From Vibrio tasmaniensis 1F-187 (GTDB lineage Bacteria; Pseudomonadota; Gammaproteobacteria; Enterobacterales; Vibrionaceae), in contig NZ_AJZM02000020.1 in NCBI RefSeq assembly GCF_000272405.2, positions 1 to 21,496 of the forward strand: a DNA stretch of 21,496 nt, in the 5' to 3' direction. Position numbers and translations under genes: made by a program. Positions within the stretch are counted from its first letter, which is position 1; every line of letters begins with the position of its first letter. Shown here in pieces: positions 8,897 through 15,932 of the stretch. The notes beneath the pieces are model-generated. The model was given only the letters and a program-made list of their open reading frames with translations, did not search any database and was not told where the DNA came from.

Positions 8897-9475
8897 CTAG
8901 CGTTGTAAAAGAGGTTTAATTTTCTTTTCTACCGCTTCACGAGCTCGGAAAATACGCGAACGTACGGTTCCTACAGGGCAATCCATTACTTCTGCAATCT
9001 CTTCGTAGCTCAAACCTTCGAGCTCACGCAACGTCATTGCAGTTTTTAAGTCTTCGGGTAGCGCTTCAATCGCTCCAAAAACAACTTGTTTCAATTCGTT
9101 TGACAGCGTTAAGTTCTCAGGGTTCGATATTTCTTTTAACGCGCTGCCTGTTTCGTAATATTCTGCATCTTCTGCATCGACATCTGTTGCTGGCGGCCTG
9201 CGGCTCTGGGCAACAATATGATTTTTAGCGGTGTTCACGGCAATTCGGTACAACCATGTATAGAAAGCACTCTCACCACGAAAGTTAGGTATCGCGCGGT
9301 AAGCTTTAATAAAAGCTTCTTGTGCTACATCAGGTACATCACCGGAATTATTCACGTATCGAGAGATAAGATTACAAACTTTGTTTTGATACTTAACCAC
9401 TAATAAGTTAAATGCCTGCTTATCTCCACTCTGAACTCGCTCAATCAACACTTGATCGGTTAGCTGCTCGTTCAT
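8897..9475 (-). CDS. rpoE: RNA polymerase sigma-E factor
   Basis: Extracytoplasmic-function sigma factor that directs the response to misfolded outer-membrane proteins and lipopolysaccharide damage. The start at 9475 (MNEQLTDQ, 192 residues) aligns with E. coli RpoE and is preceded by AGGAG; an in-frame GTG at 9514 would add 13 unrelated residues. Region 2 spans about residues 22-92 (DVPDVAQEAFIKAYRA, FYTWLYRIAVNTAKN). Region 4 spans about 130-183, with the helix-turn-helix LSYEEIAEVMDCPVGTVRSR. It is the first gene of rpoE-rseABC and has its own sigma-E-type promoter upstream. The AUG sits in the loop of a small hairpin. Confidence 0.98.
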   Translation of the reverse strand: MNEQLTDQVLIERVQSGDKQAFNLLVVKYQNKVCNLISRYVNNSGDVPDVAQEAFIKAYRAIPNFRGESAFYTWLYRIAVNTAKNHIVAQSRRPPATDVDAEDAEYYETGSALKEISNPENLTLSNELKQVVFGAIEALPEDLKTAMTLRELEGLSYEEIAEVMDCPVGTVRSRIFRAREAVEKKIKPLLQR

Positions 9476-9481
9476 TCGAGC
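9466..9481 (-). promoter_or_regulatory. Hairpin presenting the rpoE start codon
   Basis: GCTCG and CGAGC (9477-9481 and 9466-9470, read on the minus strand) form a 5-bp stem whose 6-base loop AATGAA contains the rpoE AUG. The AGGAG ribosome site lies just upstream, outside the stem. It could modulate initiation; the stem is short and may be incidental. Confidence 0.35.
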
Positions 9482-9574
9482 GGGTACTCCTATTGTTATA
9501 ACCCTTACCTTCACAGATATGGGTACTAATTATGCGAAATGTAGTATTGACACCACCGTCTACAAGAGCACTAT

Positions 9575-9602
9575 TGTGACTAAGCCAAATACCGAAAGTT
9601 CC
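9575..9602 (-). promoter_or_regulatory. Sigma-E-type promoter of the rpoE operon
   Basis: On the minus strand GGAACTT (9596-9602) is the exact sigma-E -35 consensus. It is followed after 15 bases by GTCACA (9575-9580), a good match to the GTCNAA-type -10 element. Transcription would begin near 9568, giving a leader of about 93 bases before the rpoE AUG. This is the autoregulatory loop known for rpoE in enterobacteria. Confidence 0.75.
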
Positions 9603-9753
9603 AACTTTCCTAAAATTATTTGCCATTATTGTTTCACAATGTGATGTAATAAAAATAGTTATCCCTATCAATTTGGGGAAACTTGAGCAAAAGCAATGGT
9701 ATTGAGCAATTAAATATTTCTAGATAGCTGTCTATATATTGATTTTGTGTCGT

Positions 9754-9806
9754 GTTTTAGGATGACTAGGGAAAGATTATAACAGTCTTACCCAAACTCC
9801 TAAAAC
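9754..9806. promoter_or_regulatory. Inverted repeat around the likely nadB promoter
   Basis: GTTTTAGGA (9754-9762) and TCCTAAAAC (9798-9806) are a perfect 9-bp inverted repeat separated by 35 bases. The intervening DNA contains TATAAC (about 9779-9784), a plausible -10 element for nadB. The placement suits an operator pair or an RNA hairpin in the nadB leader. The remaining DNA between 9603 and 9753 is AT-rich with no other clear element. Confidence 0.45.
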
Positions 9807-9864
9807 AAGACGAAGTCAATTGAGCATGGACAACTCGACAATAGCCCGGGATTTAATAAGTTTT

Positions 9865-11481
9865 ATGAACGCAAACCGTGAACATCAGTGTGATGTATTA
9901 GTGGTAGGAAGTGGTGCGGCAGGCTTGTCATTAGCCTTACGCGTAGCAGAACATGCAAAAGTAATTGTATTAAGCAAAGGACCACGCAGCGAAGGATCGA
10001 CGTATTACGCACAAGGTGGTATTGCGGCGGTGTTCGATGAATCGGACAGTATTGAGTCTCATGTAGAAGATACTCAAATTGCTGGGGCTGGGTTATGCGA
10101 AGAAGATACAGTTCAATTCATTGCTGAAAATGCTAAAGAGTGTGTGCAATGGCTGATTGATGGTGGTGTTCCATTTGATAAAGATGAGAACAGCACAGAA
10201 GGCCAACCAAAATATCACCTCACTCGTGAGGGCGGCCACAGTCACCGCAGAATTCTGCACGCTGCCGATGCAACTGGCATGGCGATGCAAACCTCACTGC
10301 AAGATAACGTCAAGAATCACCCAAATATCGAGATCTTCGAGCGTCACAATGCGCTGGATTTAATCACTGAAGATAAGATAGGTGGTTCGAAAGACAAGGT
10401 TATCGGTGCCTATATTTGGAACCGTAACCAAGAACACGTTGAAACCGTGCGCGCTAAATTTGTTGTATTAGCAACAGGCGGCGCTTCAAAAGTTTACCAA
10501 TACACCTCTAACCCAGATGTCTCTTCAGGTGATGGTATTGCTATCGCTTGGCGTGCGGGTTGTCGTGTGGCAAACCTTGAGTTCAACCAGTTCCACCCGA
10601 CTTGCTTATTCCACCCAGAAGCGCGTAACTTCCTACTAACGGAAGCATTGCGTGGTGAAGGTGCCTATTTGCGTCGCCCAGATGGCTCTCGCTTTATGAA
10701 GGACTTCGATGAGCGCGGTGAATTGGCTCCACGTGATGTGGTTGCTCGTGCGATTGACTTTGAAATGAAGCGCTTAGGTGCTGACTGCATGTATGTTGAT
10801 ATCAGCCACAAACCTGAAGAATTCATCACGACGCATTTCCCAATGATCCATACTCGCTTGATGGATTTGGGGATTGATATGACCAAAGAACCGATTCCAA
10901 TCGTACCGGCAGCTCACTACACTTGTGGTGGTGTCATGGTCAATAAGCAAGGTCAAACTGACCTCACTAACCTATATGCGATTGGCGAAGTGAGTTATAC
11001 CGGCTTGCACGGTGCAAACCGTATGGCTTCAAATTCACTGCTTGAGTGTGTGGTATACGCGTGGGCAGCCGCAAAAGATATCGTTGAAAACATCGACCAA
11101 TCTCAACTGTGCGCTGAACTTCCGGCATGGGATGAAAGCCAAGTCACCAACAGTGATGAAGAAGTGATCATTCAACACAACTGGCACGAGCTAAGACTGT
11201 TCATGTGGGATTACATGGGTATTGTTCGAACGGACAAACGCCTTGAACGTGCAATGCGCCGCATTCAGATGTTGCAGCAGGAAACTCATGAGTACTACAG
11301 CTACTTTAAGGTTTCAAATAACCTATTAGAACTGCGTAACTTACTACAAGTGGCTGAGTTGATGGTTCGCTGTGCAATGCAACGTAAAGAGAGCCGCGGC
11401 CTACACTACACGCTGGATTACCCAGAACTTGCAGAAGACAGCGGCCCAACCATTCTGACACCAGAGAAAAGCCAGTCTTGA
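9865..11481 (+). CDS. nadB: L-aspartate oxidase
   Basis: FAD enzyme that oxidises L-aspartate to iminoaspartate, the first step of de novo NAD synthesis; quinolinate synthase (NadA) uses the product. From ATG at 9865 the protein is 538 residues, close to E. coli's 540. The dinucleotide-binding motif GSGAAGLS is at residues 15-22. Further landmarks are the succinate-dehydrogenase-like [10 protein letters not shown], the active-site block [10 protein letters not shown] and the C-terminal FAD motif [13 protein letters not shown]. In-frame TTG (9820) and ATG (9826) codons allow a longer form, but the family begins near [12 protein letters not shown]. It diverges from rpoE and ends at a strong terminator. 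Confidence 0.96.
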   Translation: MNANREHQCDVLVVGSGAAGLSLALRVAEHAKVIVLSKGPRSEGSTYYAQGGIAAVFDESDSIESHVEDTQIAGAGLCEEDTVQFIAENAKECVQWLIDGGVPFDKDENSTEGQPKYHLTREGGHSHRRILHAADATGMAMQTSLQDNVKNHPNIEIFERHNALDLITEDKIGGSKDKVIGAYIWNRNQEHVETVRAKFVVLATGGASKVYQYTSNPDVSSGDGIAIAWRAGCRVANLEFNQFHPTCLFHPEARNFLLTEALRGEGAYLRRPDGSRFMKDFDERGELAPRDVVARAIDFEMKRLGADCMYVDISHKPEEFITTHFPMIHTRLMDLGIDMTKEPIPIVPAAHYTCGGVMVNKQGQTDLTNLYAIGEVSYTGLHGANRMASNSLLECVVYAWAAAKDIVENIDQSQLCAELPAWDESQVTNSDEEVIIQHNWHELRLFMWDYMGIVRTDKRLERAMRRIQMLQQETHEYYSYFKVSNNLLELRNLLQVAELMVRCAMQRKESRGLHYTLDYPELAEDSGPTILTPEKSQS

Positions 11482-11505
11482 TTTTTGGTCATGGAAAAAG
11501 ACGAC

Positions 11506-11530
11506 AGGGAGCCTAGAGCTCCCTTTCTTT
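11506..11530 (+). terminator. Intrinsic terminator after nadB
   Basis: AGGGAGC (11506-11512) pairs perfectly with GCTCCCT (11518-11524) over a 5-base loop and is followed by a T-rich tail. It sits between the converging nadB and cptA genes. The T-run on the opposite strand is a few bases away, so weak termination of cptA transcripts there is also possible. Confidence 0.8.
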
Positions 11531-11546
11531 TATCTTTGGTTCTTGT

Positions 11547-11987
11547 TTATCCAATGCTTTCGTTTATCAAACGGACTCGTTGTAAATGCGCCAAGAAGTG
11601 TCGATATTCACGTTCATTGCAACTATCTCGCCACAACAAGACTGAATATCCGCACTCAAACTGCAATTTAACGAAGAACTGCGCCCAGATCTTATCAACG
11701 GATTTAAGTGTGTAGGCTTGCTCATTGAGTCGGATCTCGCCATCTTCTTTATAGTCAAAGCACCCATGTGCTGTATTAAAAATTACATGATTGGCTTTAA
11801 ACAAACTGAACACTAAAGCTAAACAATAGAGGGCAACAGCGAGTGGAATAGAAGAGAAAACGATGAAAAACAAAAGGCACCCAAAAACAGTGCCTTTTGC
11901 AAATAATGCGAAATACGAAGGGTTAAGCTGAAGCTTAACGAACCTTGCTGAGGTTATGCGCGACAATTTTATCAACCATTGAAGCAT
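11547..11987 (-). CDS. cptA: YgfX/CptA-family membrane protein
   Basis: Small inner-membrane protein of the YgfX (CptA) family, encoded next to sdhE. In E. coli it was described as a toxin affecting FtsZ and MreB with SdhE (CptB) as antitoxin, and YgfX also interacts with SdhE; the physiological role is debated. Two hydrophobic segments are visible at about residues 26-45 and 47-64, followed by a soluble C-terminal domain. The 146-residue reading frame starts inside sdhE, overlapping it by 53 bases; in-frame TTG codons at 11975 and 11966 are alternative starts, and the true N-terminus may be shorter. Similarity to E. coli is low, and identification relies on context and topology. Confidence 0.75.
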   Translation of the reverse strand: MLQWLIKLSRITSARFVKLQLNPSYFALFAKGTVFGCLLFFIVFSSIPLAVALYCLALVFSLFKANHVIFNTAHGCFDYKEDGEIRLNEQAYTLKSVDKIWAQFFVKLQFECGYSVLLWRDSCNEREYRHFLAHLQRVRLINESIG

Positions 11988-12195
11988 GGCCTAGGTTTTC
12001 ACTGCGTCCGTGTCCCATTACCCAAGTAAACAGGTCTGGGTCATCACACTCTAATAGAGAAACAAACTCACGCTGCTCCTGCTCTTGCAATGAATCAAAA
12101 CACTCTTCAAAAAATGGCATGATAACTACGTCAAGTTCCAACATGCCACGACGGCAACCCCATTTAATTCGTGCTTTCTGCTCTGCAGTGTACAT
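11935..12195 (-). CDS. sdhE: FAD assembly factor SdhE
   Basis: Promotes covalent attachment of FAD to the flavoprotein subunit of succinate dehydrogenase (SdhA) and of fumarate reductase. The 86-residue protein has the diagnostic RGxxE motif (Arg16-Gly17-Met18-Leu19-Glu20, in RRGMLELD), followed by IMPFFEE and LLECDDPDLFTWVMG, very close to the E. coli protein. It is the first gene of a two-gene unit with cptA and diverges from ygfZ across 167 bases. ygfZ and sdhE also neighbour each other in E. coli, where both serve cofactor-containing respiratory enzymes. Confidence 0.96.
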   Translation of the reverse strand: MYTAEQKARIKWGCRRGMLELDVVIMPFFEECFDSLQEQEQREFVSLLECDDPDLFTWVMGHGRSENLGHASMVDKIVAHNLSKVR

Positions 12196-12362
12196 TGGCT
12201 ATCCTCACCTATAATTTTTCTTTCTCGGAGTGTAACAAGTCATACGCTCTGCAACTACTATGTGAGTCACAGTCCCTATCTAAGCTCACAAAAAAACCTA
12301 AGCTGACAAAGAAACAGAACCGGATTAACATAGAGCCAAATAAAATTCTTAGGAAAGGTAAA

Positions 12363-13334
12363 ATGGATTGGAAAAACACATTTCAGCCGCTCGCTCATAC
12401 GCAAAAAGAATCGCTTCCAGATCTGATGATGACACACGTGTCAGACTGGAGCGCAATTACCATGATAGGCGATGACAAAAAGTCGTACCTACAAGGTCAA
12501 GTTACGTGCGATGTCGTCACTCTTCCTAATGATGAATCCACGTTAGGCGCGCATTGTGATGCGAAAGGAAAGGTTTGGAGTATCTTTCGTTTGTTCCACC
12601 ACAATGGTGGCTACGCTCTTATGCAGCCTAAGTCTGCGATTGAAATCGAATTAGTTGAAATCAAGAAATACGCCGTATTCTCTAAGGTTGATATCGAGCA
12701 AACGTCTGACGTTGTTATCGGTGTGATGGGCGCGTCAGCTGATCAATACATTGACTCAATTTCAGAAAGCCAAGGTAAAGTGCGTGTAATCTCTGGTGGC
12801 ACCGCTGTTCAAGTCTCTGACAACCGTTGGGCTCTACTTGTTACGCAAGAAGCAGCAGAAGCCTTGGTATCAAGCAGCACTGCAGAAAAAGTATCAGAAG
12901 CGCTTTGGCAGTATCATGAAATTCTTGATGCTCAGCCGAACCTATCGAAAGCAGAGCAAAACGAACACATCCCTCAAGCACTCAACCTGCAAGCGATTGG
13001 CGGTATCAGCTTTTCAAAAGGCTGTTACACAGGTCAAGAAACAGTTGCTCGTGCTAAATACCGTGGCATGAACAAGCGTGAAATGCGCATTGTTTCAGGA
13101 ACGAGTTCAGATGTATTGTCTCTAGAGAATACGATTGATCTAGAGCGCAGCGTAGGTGAGAACTGGCGCGGTGCAGGCCGACTATTAAACGTCTATCAAT
13201 TTGCTGATAATCAGGCGATTGGTTTGATGGTGTTGCCAAACAACCTTGATGACGATGTTCAGCTTCGATTGACTGCACAACCTGAGAAAATATGGAACAT
13301 TCTGCCACTGCCTTACAGCCTTGACGAAGAGTAG
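12363..13334 (+). CDS. ygfZ: tRNA-modifying / Fe-S repair protein YgfZ
   Basis: Folate-binding protein of the GcvT-like family that supports synthesis or repair of certain Fe-S enzymes, including the tRNA thiomethylase MiaB. The signature KGCYTGQE, with conserved Cys221, is at residues 219-226, followed by ARAKYRG. The start is ATG at 12363, with AGGAAAGG 5 bases upstream, giving 323 residues (326 in E. coli). The open frame reaches back to 12171, but the extra 64 residues are low-complexity and overlap sdhE, so they are rejected. It reads away from sdhE and directly into the YbaK-family gene four bases downstream. Confidence 0.96.
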   Translation: MDWKNTFQPLAHTQKESLPDLMMTHVSDWSAITMIGDDKKSYLQGQVTCDVVTLPNDESTLGAHCDAKGKVWSIFRLFHHNGGYALMQPKSAIEIELVEIKKYAVFSKVDIEQTSDVVIGVMGASADQYIDSISESQGKVRVISGGTAVQVSDNRWALLVTQEAAEALVSSSTAEKVSEALWQYHEILDAQPNLSKAEQNEHIPQALNLQAIGGISFSKGCYTGQETVARAKYRGMNKREMRIVSGTSSDVLSLENTIDLERSVGENWRGAGRLLNVYQFADNQAIGLMVLPNNLDDDVQLRLTAQPEKIWNILPLPYSLDEE

Positions 13335-13338
13335 CCAC

Positions 13339-13800
13339 GTGGAAACACTGATTACACAATGGTTGGATCAACAGCAGGTGGACTATCGCCTGCTGGTGCA
13401 AAGCAAGCCAACCACCAGCATCGAAGAGACAGCGCAAGAACGAGGTATTAATGCCTCTCAAATGGTCAAGTGCATCCTGCTTAAGGATATGGGAAACCAG
13501 TATGCGTTGGCCTGTACTCTTGGCGATCGCTCTATCGATCCAAAGAAAGTACGCTCGGTACTGAATTGCCGTCGAATGACCTGCGTATCACTCGCTGATG
13601 TTGAAGCCATCACCGGCTTTAAAGCTGGATGTGTTGGGCCTATTGCTCTAAAGAGATACATGCCGATCATTTTTGATCCTTCCATTCAGAGCAACTCGAC
13701 CGTTACCATTAGCTCGGGAGATCGAATGGCTGGCGTTGCGTTGGATCCCAATGATCTCATAGCACTATGTGCACCGATCGTCGCTGACATCAGTCGATGA
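13339..13800 (+). CDS. YbaK/EbsC-family aminoacyl-tRNA deacylase
   Basis: Stand-alone editing-domain protein of the YbaK/ProX superfamily, which hydrolyses mischarged tRNAs such as Cys- or Ala-tRNA(Pro). Seen in the sequence are the conserved lysine region MVKCILLKD, the block GFKAGCVGP and the glycine-rich SSGDRMAGVALDPNDL typical of the family. The subtype, and therefore the exact tRNA, cannot be decided. GTG at 13339 is preferred (153 residues, 4 bases after the ygfZ stop); an in-frame TTG at 13321 inside ygfZ is possible. The close spacing implies co-transcription with ygfZ. Confidence 0.85.
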   Translation: METLITQWLDQQQVDYRLLVQSKPTTSIEETAQERGINASQMVKCILLKDMGNQYALACTLGDRSIDPKKVRSVLNCRRMTCVSLADVEAITGFKAGCVGPIALKRYMPIIFDPSIQSNSTVTISSGDRMAGVALDPNDLIALCAPIVADISR

Positions 13801-14047
13801 ACGTTTCGAACAGATCATGCTTCGCAAACTTCATTTCAATATTTCATTGAGTACATTTTTAGTGTGAACTTCGTCATAAGAAAAACACACCCACCCTAAA
13901 TAGTTACTCAAAATAAAAGCATAAGTAGTCACAAGGTTGAATTTGCGTTATTGTAATTTTACTGACTAGCCTTTAAGCAAATCAGTACAAGTGAATCCAC
14001 TGAGTAACATCAGTATCCACTTTTGTGTAATGCATCTGTGACTATTC
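13801..14047 (+). other. Gene-free stretch leading to a U9 terminator; possible small RNA
   Basis: This 247-base stretch after the YbaK gene has no open frame with a ribosome site. It is AT-rich and contains partly repeated short blocks (ATCAGTA and ATCCACT each twice, 13979-14025). It ends at a strong intrinsic terminator with nine T residues. It may be a long 3' UTR or encode an Hfq-type small RNA. No convincing promoter was found, although TTGAAT near 13936 could serve as a weak -35 element. Confidence 0.35.
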
Positions 14048-14073
14048 GCCCGTTTTAGACGGGCTTTTTTTTT
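14048..14073 (+). terminator. Intrinsic terminator with U9 tail
   Basis: GCCCGT (14048-14053) pairs with ACGGGC (14059-14064) over a 5-base loop and is followed by nine T residues (14065-14073). This is strong in the plus direction and ends the ygfZ-ybaK transcript or a small RNA. Confidence 0.88.
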
Positions 14074-14218
14074 GTTCAAAATTTACAATTTGATTACACA
14101 AACAAAAAAATCCCGCCTATTCTTATACTTGTAACATTAGCACTGCTTAATACCGGACAGGAAAGTTCGTAGCAGTTCACTACTCAGTACTATTTTGGGG
14201 AGGAGCTCACGTAAAAAT

Positions 14219-14260
14219 AGATATTTACTGAAGAAAGTGCTTAGAACAGCACAAATATCT
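14219..14260. repeat. Bulged inverted repeat upstream of ytfK
   Basis: AGATATTT (14219-14226) is complementary to AAATATCT (14253-14260). Directly inside lies GTGCT (14237-14241) with AGCAC (14248-14252) and a 6-base loop. The folded form has 13 pairs with one 10-base bulge (14227-14236). The preceding 60 bases contain four GGA motifs, including GGGGAGGAG at 14197-14205, which looks like a strong ribosome site but has no start codon at a suitable distance. The segment 14074-14324 is otherwise without a gene. Confidence 0.5.
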
Positions 14261-14324
14261 AATTAACGTCAACTCTACTGCATATTACTCCATGCTTATC
14301 ACAATAATTATCTCGGAGTTTTTC

Positions 14325-14330
14325 TATAAT
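14325..14330 (+). promoter_or_regulatory. Possible -10 element of ytfK
   Basis: A perfect TATAAT hexamer lies 33 bases before the ytfK ATG. No good -35 sequence is found 16-18 bases upstream, so an activator may be needed, or the hexamer is incidental in AT-rich DNA. Confidence 0.35.
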
Positions 14331-14363
14331 ATGCAGGCTAGGTAAATATAAGGATAATTAAAA

Positions 14364-14570
14364 ATGAGACTGTTTAAGCGCTATACACCGAGTATGATTG
14401 CTAAACATGTAAGTCGACTTTTCAAAGGACGAATCTACATTTACGGCGTAGGTAAATTTGAGTTTGATAACGGTAAACTCGTACTACCAGACCGAGCAGA
14501 GAAGCGTCACTTCCAAACAGTGAAAGAAATAAATAGTGAAATCATGAAACTGCGCTGCGCGTACGCATGA
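14364..14570 (+). CDS. ytfK: YtfK-family protein (DUF1107)
   Basis: Sixty-eight-residue protein matching E. coli YtfK in length and along its whole sequence: MRLFKRYTPSMIAKHV, LFKGRIYIYGVGKFEFDNGK and a C-terminal helix EINSEIMKLRC. E. coli YtfK stimulates (p)ppGpp accumulation through SpoT during phosphate or fatty-acid starvation; the same role here is inferred from family membership. The ATG is preceded by AAGGA about 9 bases upstream. It stands alone with a leader of about 290 bases since the previous terminator and ends at a perfect bidirectional terminator. In E. coli the gene has different neighbours. Confidence 0.88.
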   Translation: MRLFKRYTPSMIAKHVSRLFKGRIYIYGVGKFEFDNGKLVLPDRAEKRHFQTVKEINSEIMKLRCAYA

Positions 14571-14595
14571 TCTGATAGTCTAAAGAATTAAAAAC

Positions 14596-14626
14596 AAAAA
14601 GGGTTGGCATAATGCCAACCCTTTTT
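14596..14626. terminator. Bidirectional terminator between ytfK and ubiI
   Basis: A perfect stem with GGGTTGGCA at 14601-14609 and TGCCAACCC at 14613-14621 has a 3-base loop. It is flanked by A residues on the left and T residues on the right, so the same hairpin has a U-tail in both directions. It serves the converging genes ytfK and ubiI. Confidence 0.92.
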
Positions 14627-14697
14627 TCGTGTTCTTGATGTCGTCAATTGCTATCAACTTTAGCTACTGACCATCAACAGCAATCCATCTCACGCGA

Positions 14698-15921
14698 CTA
14701 TCGGTGTGCTACGGGGCGCTTAGCTAAATCCGGAAGATTGCCCGACAACCCCAGCGCTCGCTTCATTATCTCATCTTTCGCACCCGGTAATTGACCAGCA
14801 AGCTTCATACCGATACCACGAATCAGCTTCTTAGCCGGATTATCGCCTTCAAACAGATCTTTAAAGCCCTGCATTGAAGCAATCATTTTCGCCGCCTCAG
14901 CTTTTCTCCAGCGCTCATAGCCACGAAGGTTGCGCTTGGTGCCAATATCCTCACCAGAAGCCCATAGCGTTAACAGCTCTTGCGCTAAGCTTGCTGCGTC
15001 TAATAGACCAAGATTCACGCCTTGCCCTGCTAATGGGTGAATAGTATGAGCAGCATCACCCACCAAAGCGACACGCTCTACAACAAAGTCACGAGCATAA
15101 CGCATGCGCAGTGGGAAGGCAAAACGGTCACCAACCACTTCGCATAAACCAAGTTTTGAGTCGAACTCTGCCGTTAGCTGCTTATTAAAATCAGCATCCG
15201 ACATTGATACAAGCTTCTCGGCACGATTAGGCTCCGTAGACCAAACTATCGAGCTCATATTCGTTGGTTGCATTGGCAGGAACGCCAACGGCCCTTGCGG
15301 TGTAAATATTTGACGAGCAACGCTATGGTGCTGCTCTGAGGTTTTGATGTTCGCGACAATCGCACTGTGGCCGTAATCCCAATGAGTTAATGGGATATCT
15401 TGTTGCTTGCGAACCCAAGAGTTTGCACCGTCAGCTCCAACAACTAACTTTGCTGTCAGCGCTTGGCCGTTGTCTAACGTTAGCCATGCTTCGCTCTCAC
15501 CAATCGCCATCGTTTTACACGTTGCAGGCATGTATAGGCTGACGTTATCTTGCTTCTTAACCTGATCAAGCAGCGCTAATTGGATTACGCGGTTTTCTAC
15601 AATATGGCCTAGGTTAGGCTGTGCTAAGCGTGTTGAGTCAAACTCAATGCGAGCAAAGCTGTCTTGTTCCCACACTTCCATCGCTTGGTAGGGCGCAGCA
15701 CGTCTTTGTTCGATACCTTGCCATGCGCCTAGATTGCGAAGAATCACTTCACTCGAGCGGCTCAATGCCGACACACGCACATCAGGCAATTCGCTAAGCC
15801 CTTCGTTAGGCGCTCTGCCTTCAATGACCGCAATTCTTAGATCGCTGTCTTTCAGTGCAGCCGCAAGCGCTAGGCCAACCATGCCACCGCCAACAATCGC
15901 GATATCAACACTTTGCATCAT
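14698..15921 (-). CDS. ubiI: 2-octaprenylphenol 5-hydroxylase UbiI (VisC)
   Basis: FAD mono-oxygenase that hydroxylates carbon 5 of the ubiquinone precursor ring during aerobic ubiquinone synthesis at the inner membrane. The N-terminal FAD motif GGGMVG is at residues 11-16. Further motifs are VVGADGANSWVR (second FAD/NADPH block) and GDAAHTIHPLAGQGVNLG near the C-terminus. The 407-residue protein aligns with E. coli UbiI over its length, including HIVENRVIQ and GMKLAGQLPG. Tandem ATGs at 15921 and 15918 leave a one-residue uncertainty. It lies 11 bases after ubiH in one transcript and ends at the shared terminator with ytfK. Confidence 0.95.
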   Translation of the reverse strand: MMQSVDIAIVGGGMVGLALAAALKDSDLRIAVIEGRAPNEGLSELPDVRVSALSRSSEVILRNLGAWQGIEQRRAAPYQAMEVWEQDSFARIEFDSTRLAQPNLGHIVENRVIQLALLDQVKKQDNVSLYMPATCKTMAIGESEAWLTLDNGQALTAKLVVGADGANSWVRKQQDIPLTHWDYGHSAIVANIKTSEQHHSVARQIFTPQGPLAFLPMQPTNMSSIVWSTEPNRAEKLVSMSDADFNKQLTAEFDSKLGLCEVVGDRFAFPLRMRYARDFVVERVALVGDAAHTIHPLAGQGVNLGLLDAASLAQELLTLWASGEDIGTKRNLRGYERWRKAEAAKMIASMQGFKDLFEGDNPAKKLIRGIGMKLAGQLPGAKDEIMKRALGLSGNLPDLAKRPVAHR

Positions 15922-15932
15922 TATTTATTACC

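Noticed and set aside
9441..9671. 76-codon minus-strand frame upstream of and overlapping rpoE, considered as an rpoE leader peptide
   Set aside because: Its start codons lie upstream of the sigma-E promoter, and no ATG, GTG or TTG in that frame follows the predicted start site, so it would not be made from that transcript.
12171..12362. 64-residue N-terminal extension of ygfZ
   Set aside because: It overlaps sdhE and the divergent promoter region, is lysine-rich low-complexity, and a strong ribosome site precedes the ATG at 12363.
13054..13461. Open frame of 135 codons on the minus strand over ygfZ and the YbaK gene
   Set aside because: It is antisense to two well-supported genes and has a cysteine- and histidine-rich composition typical of spurious frames.
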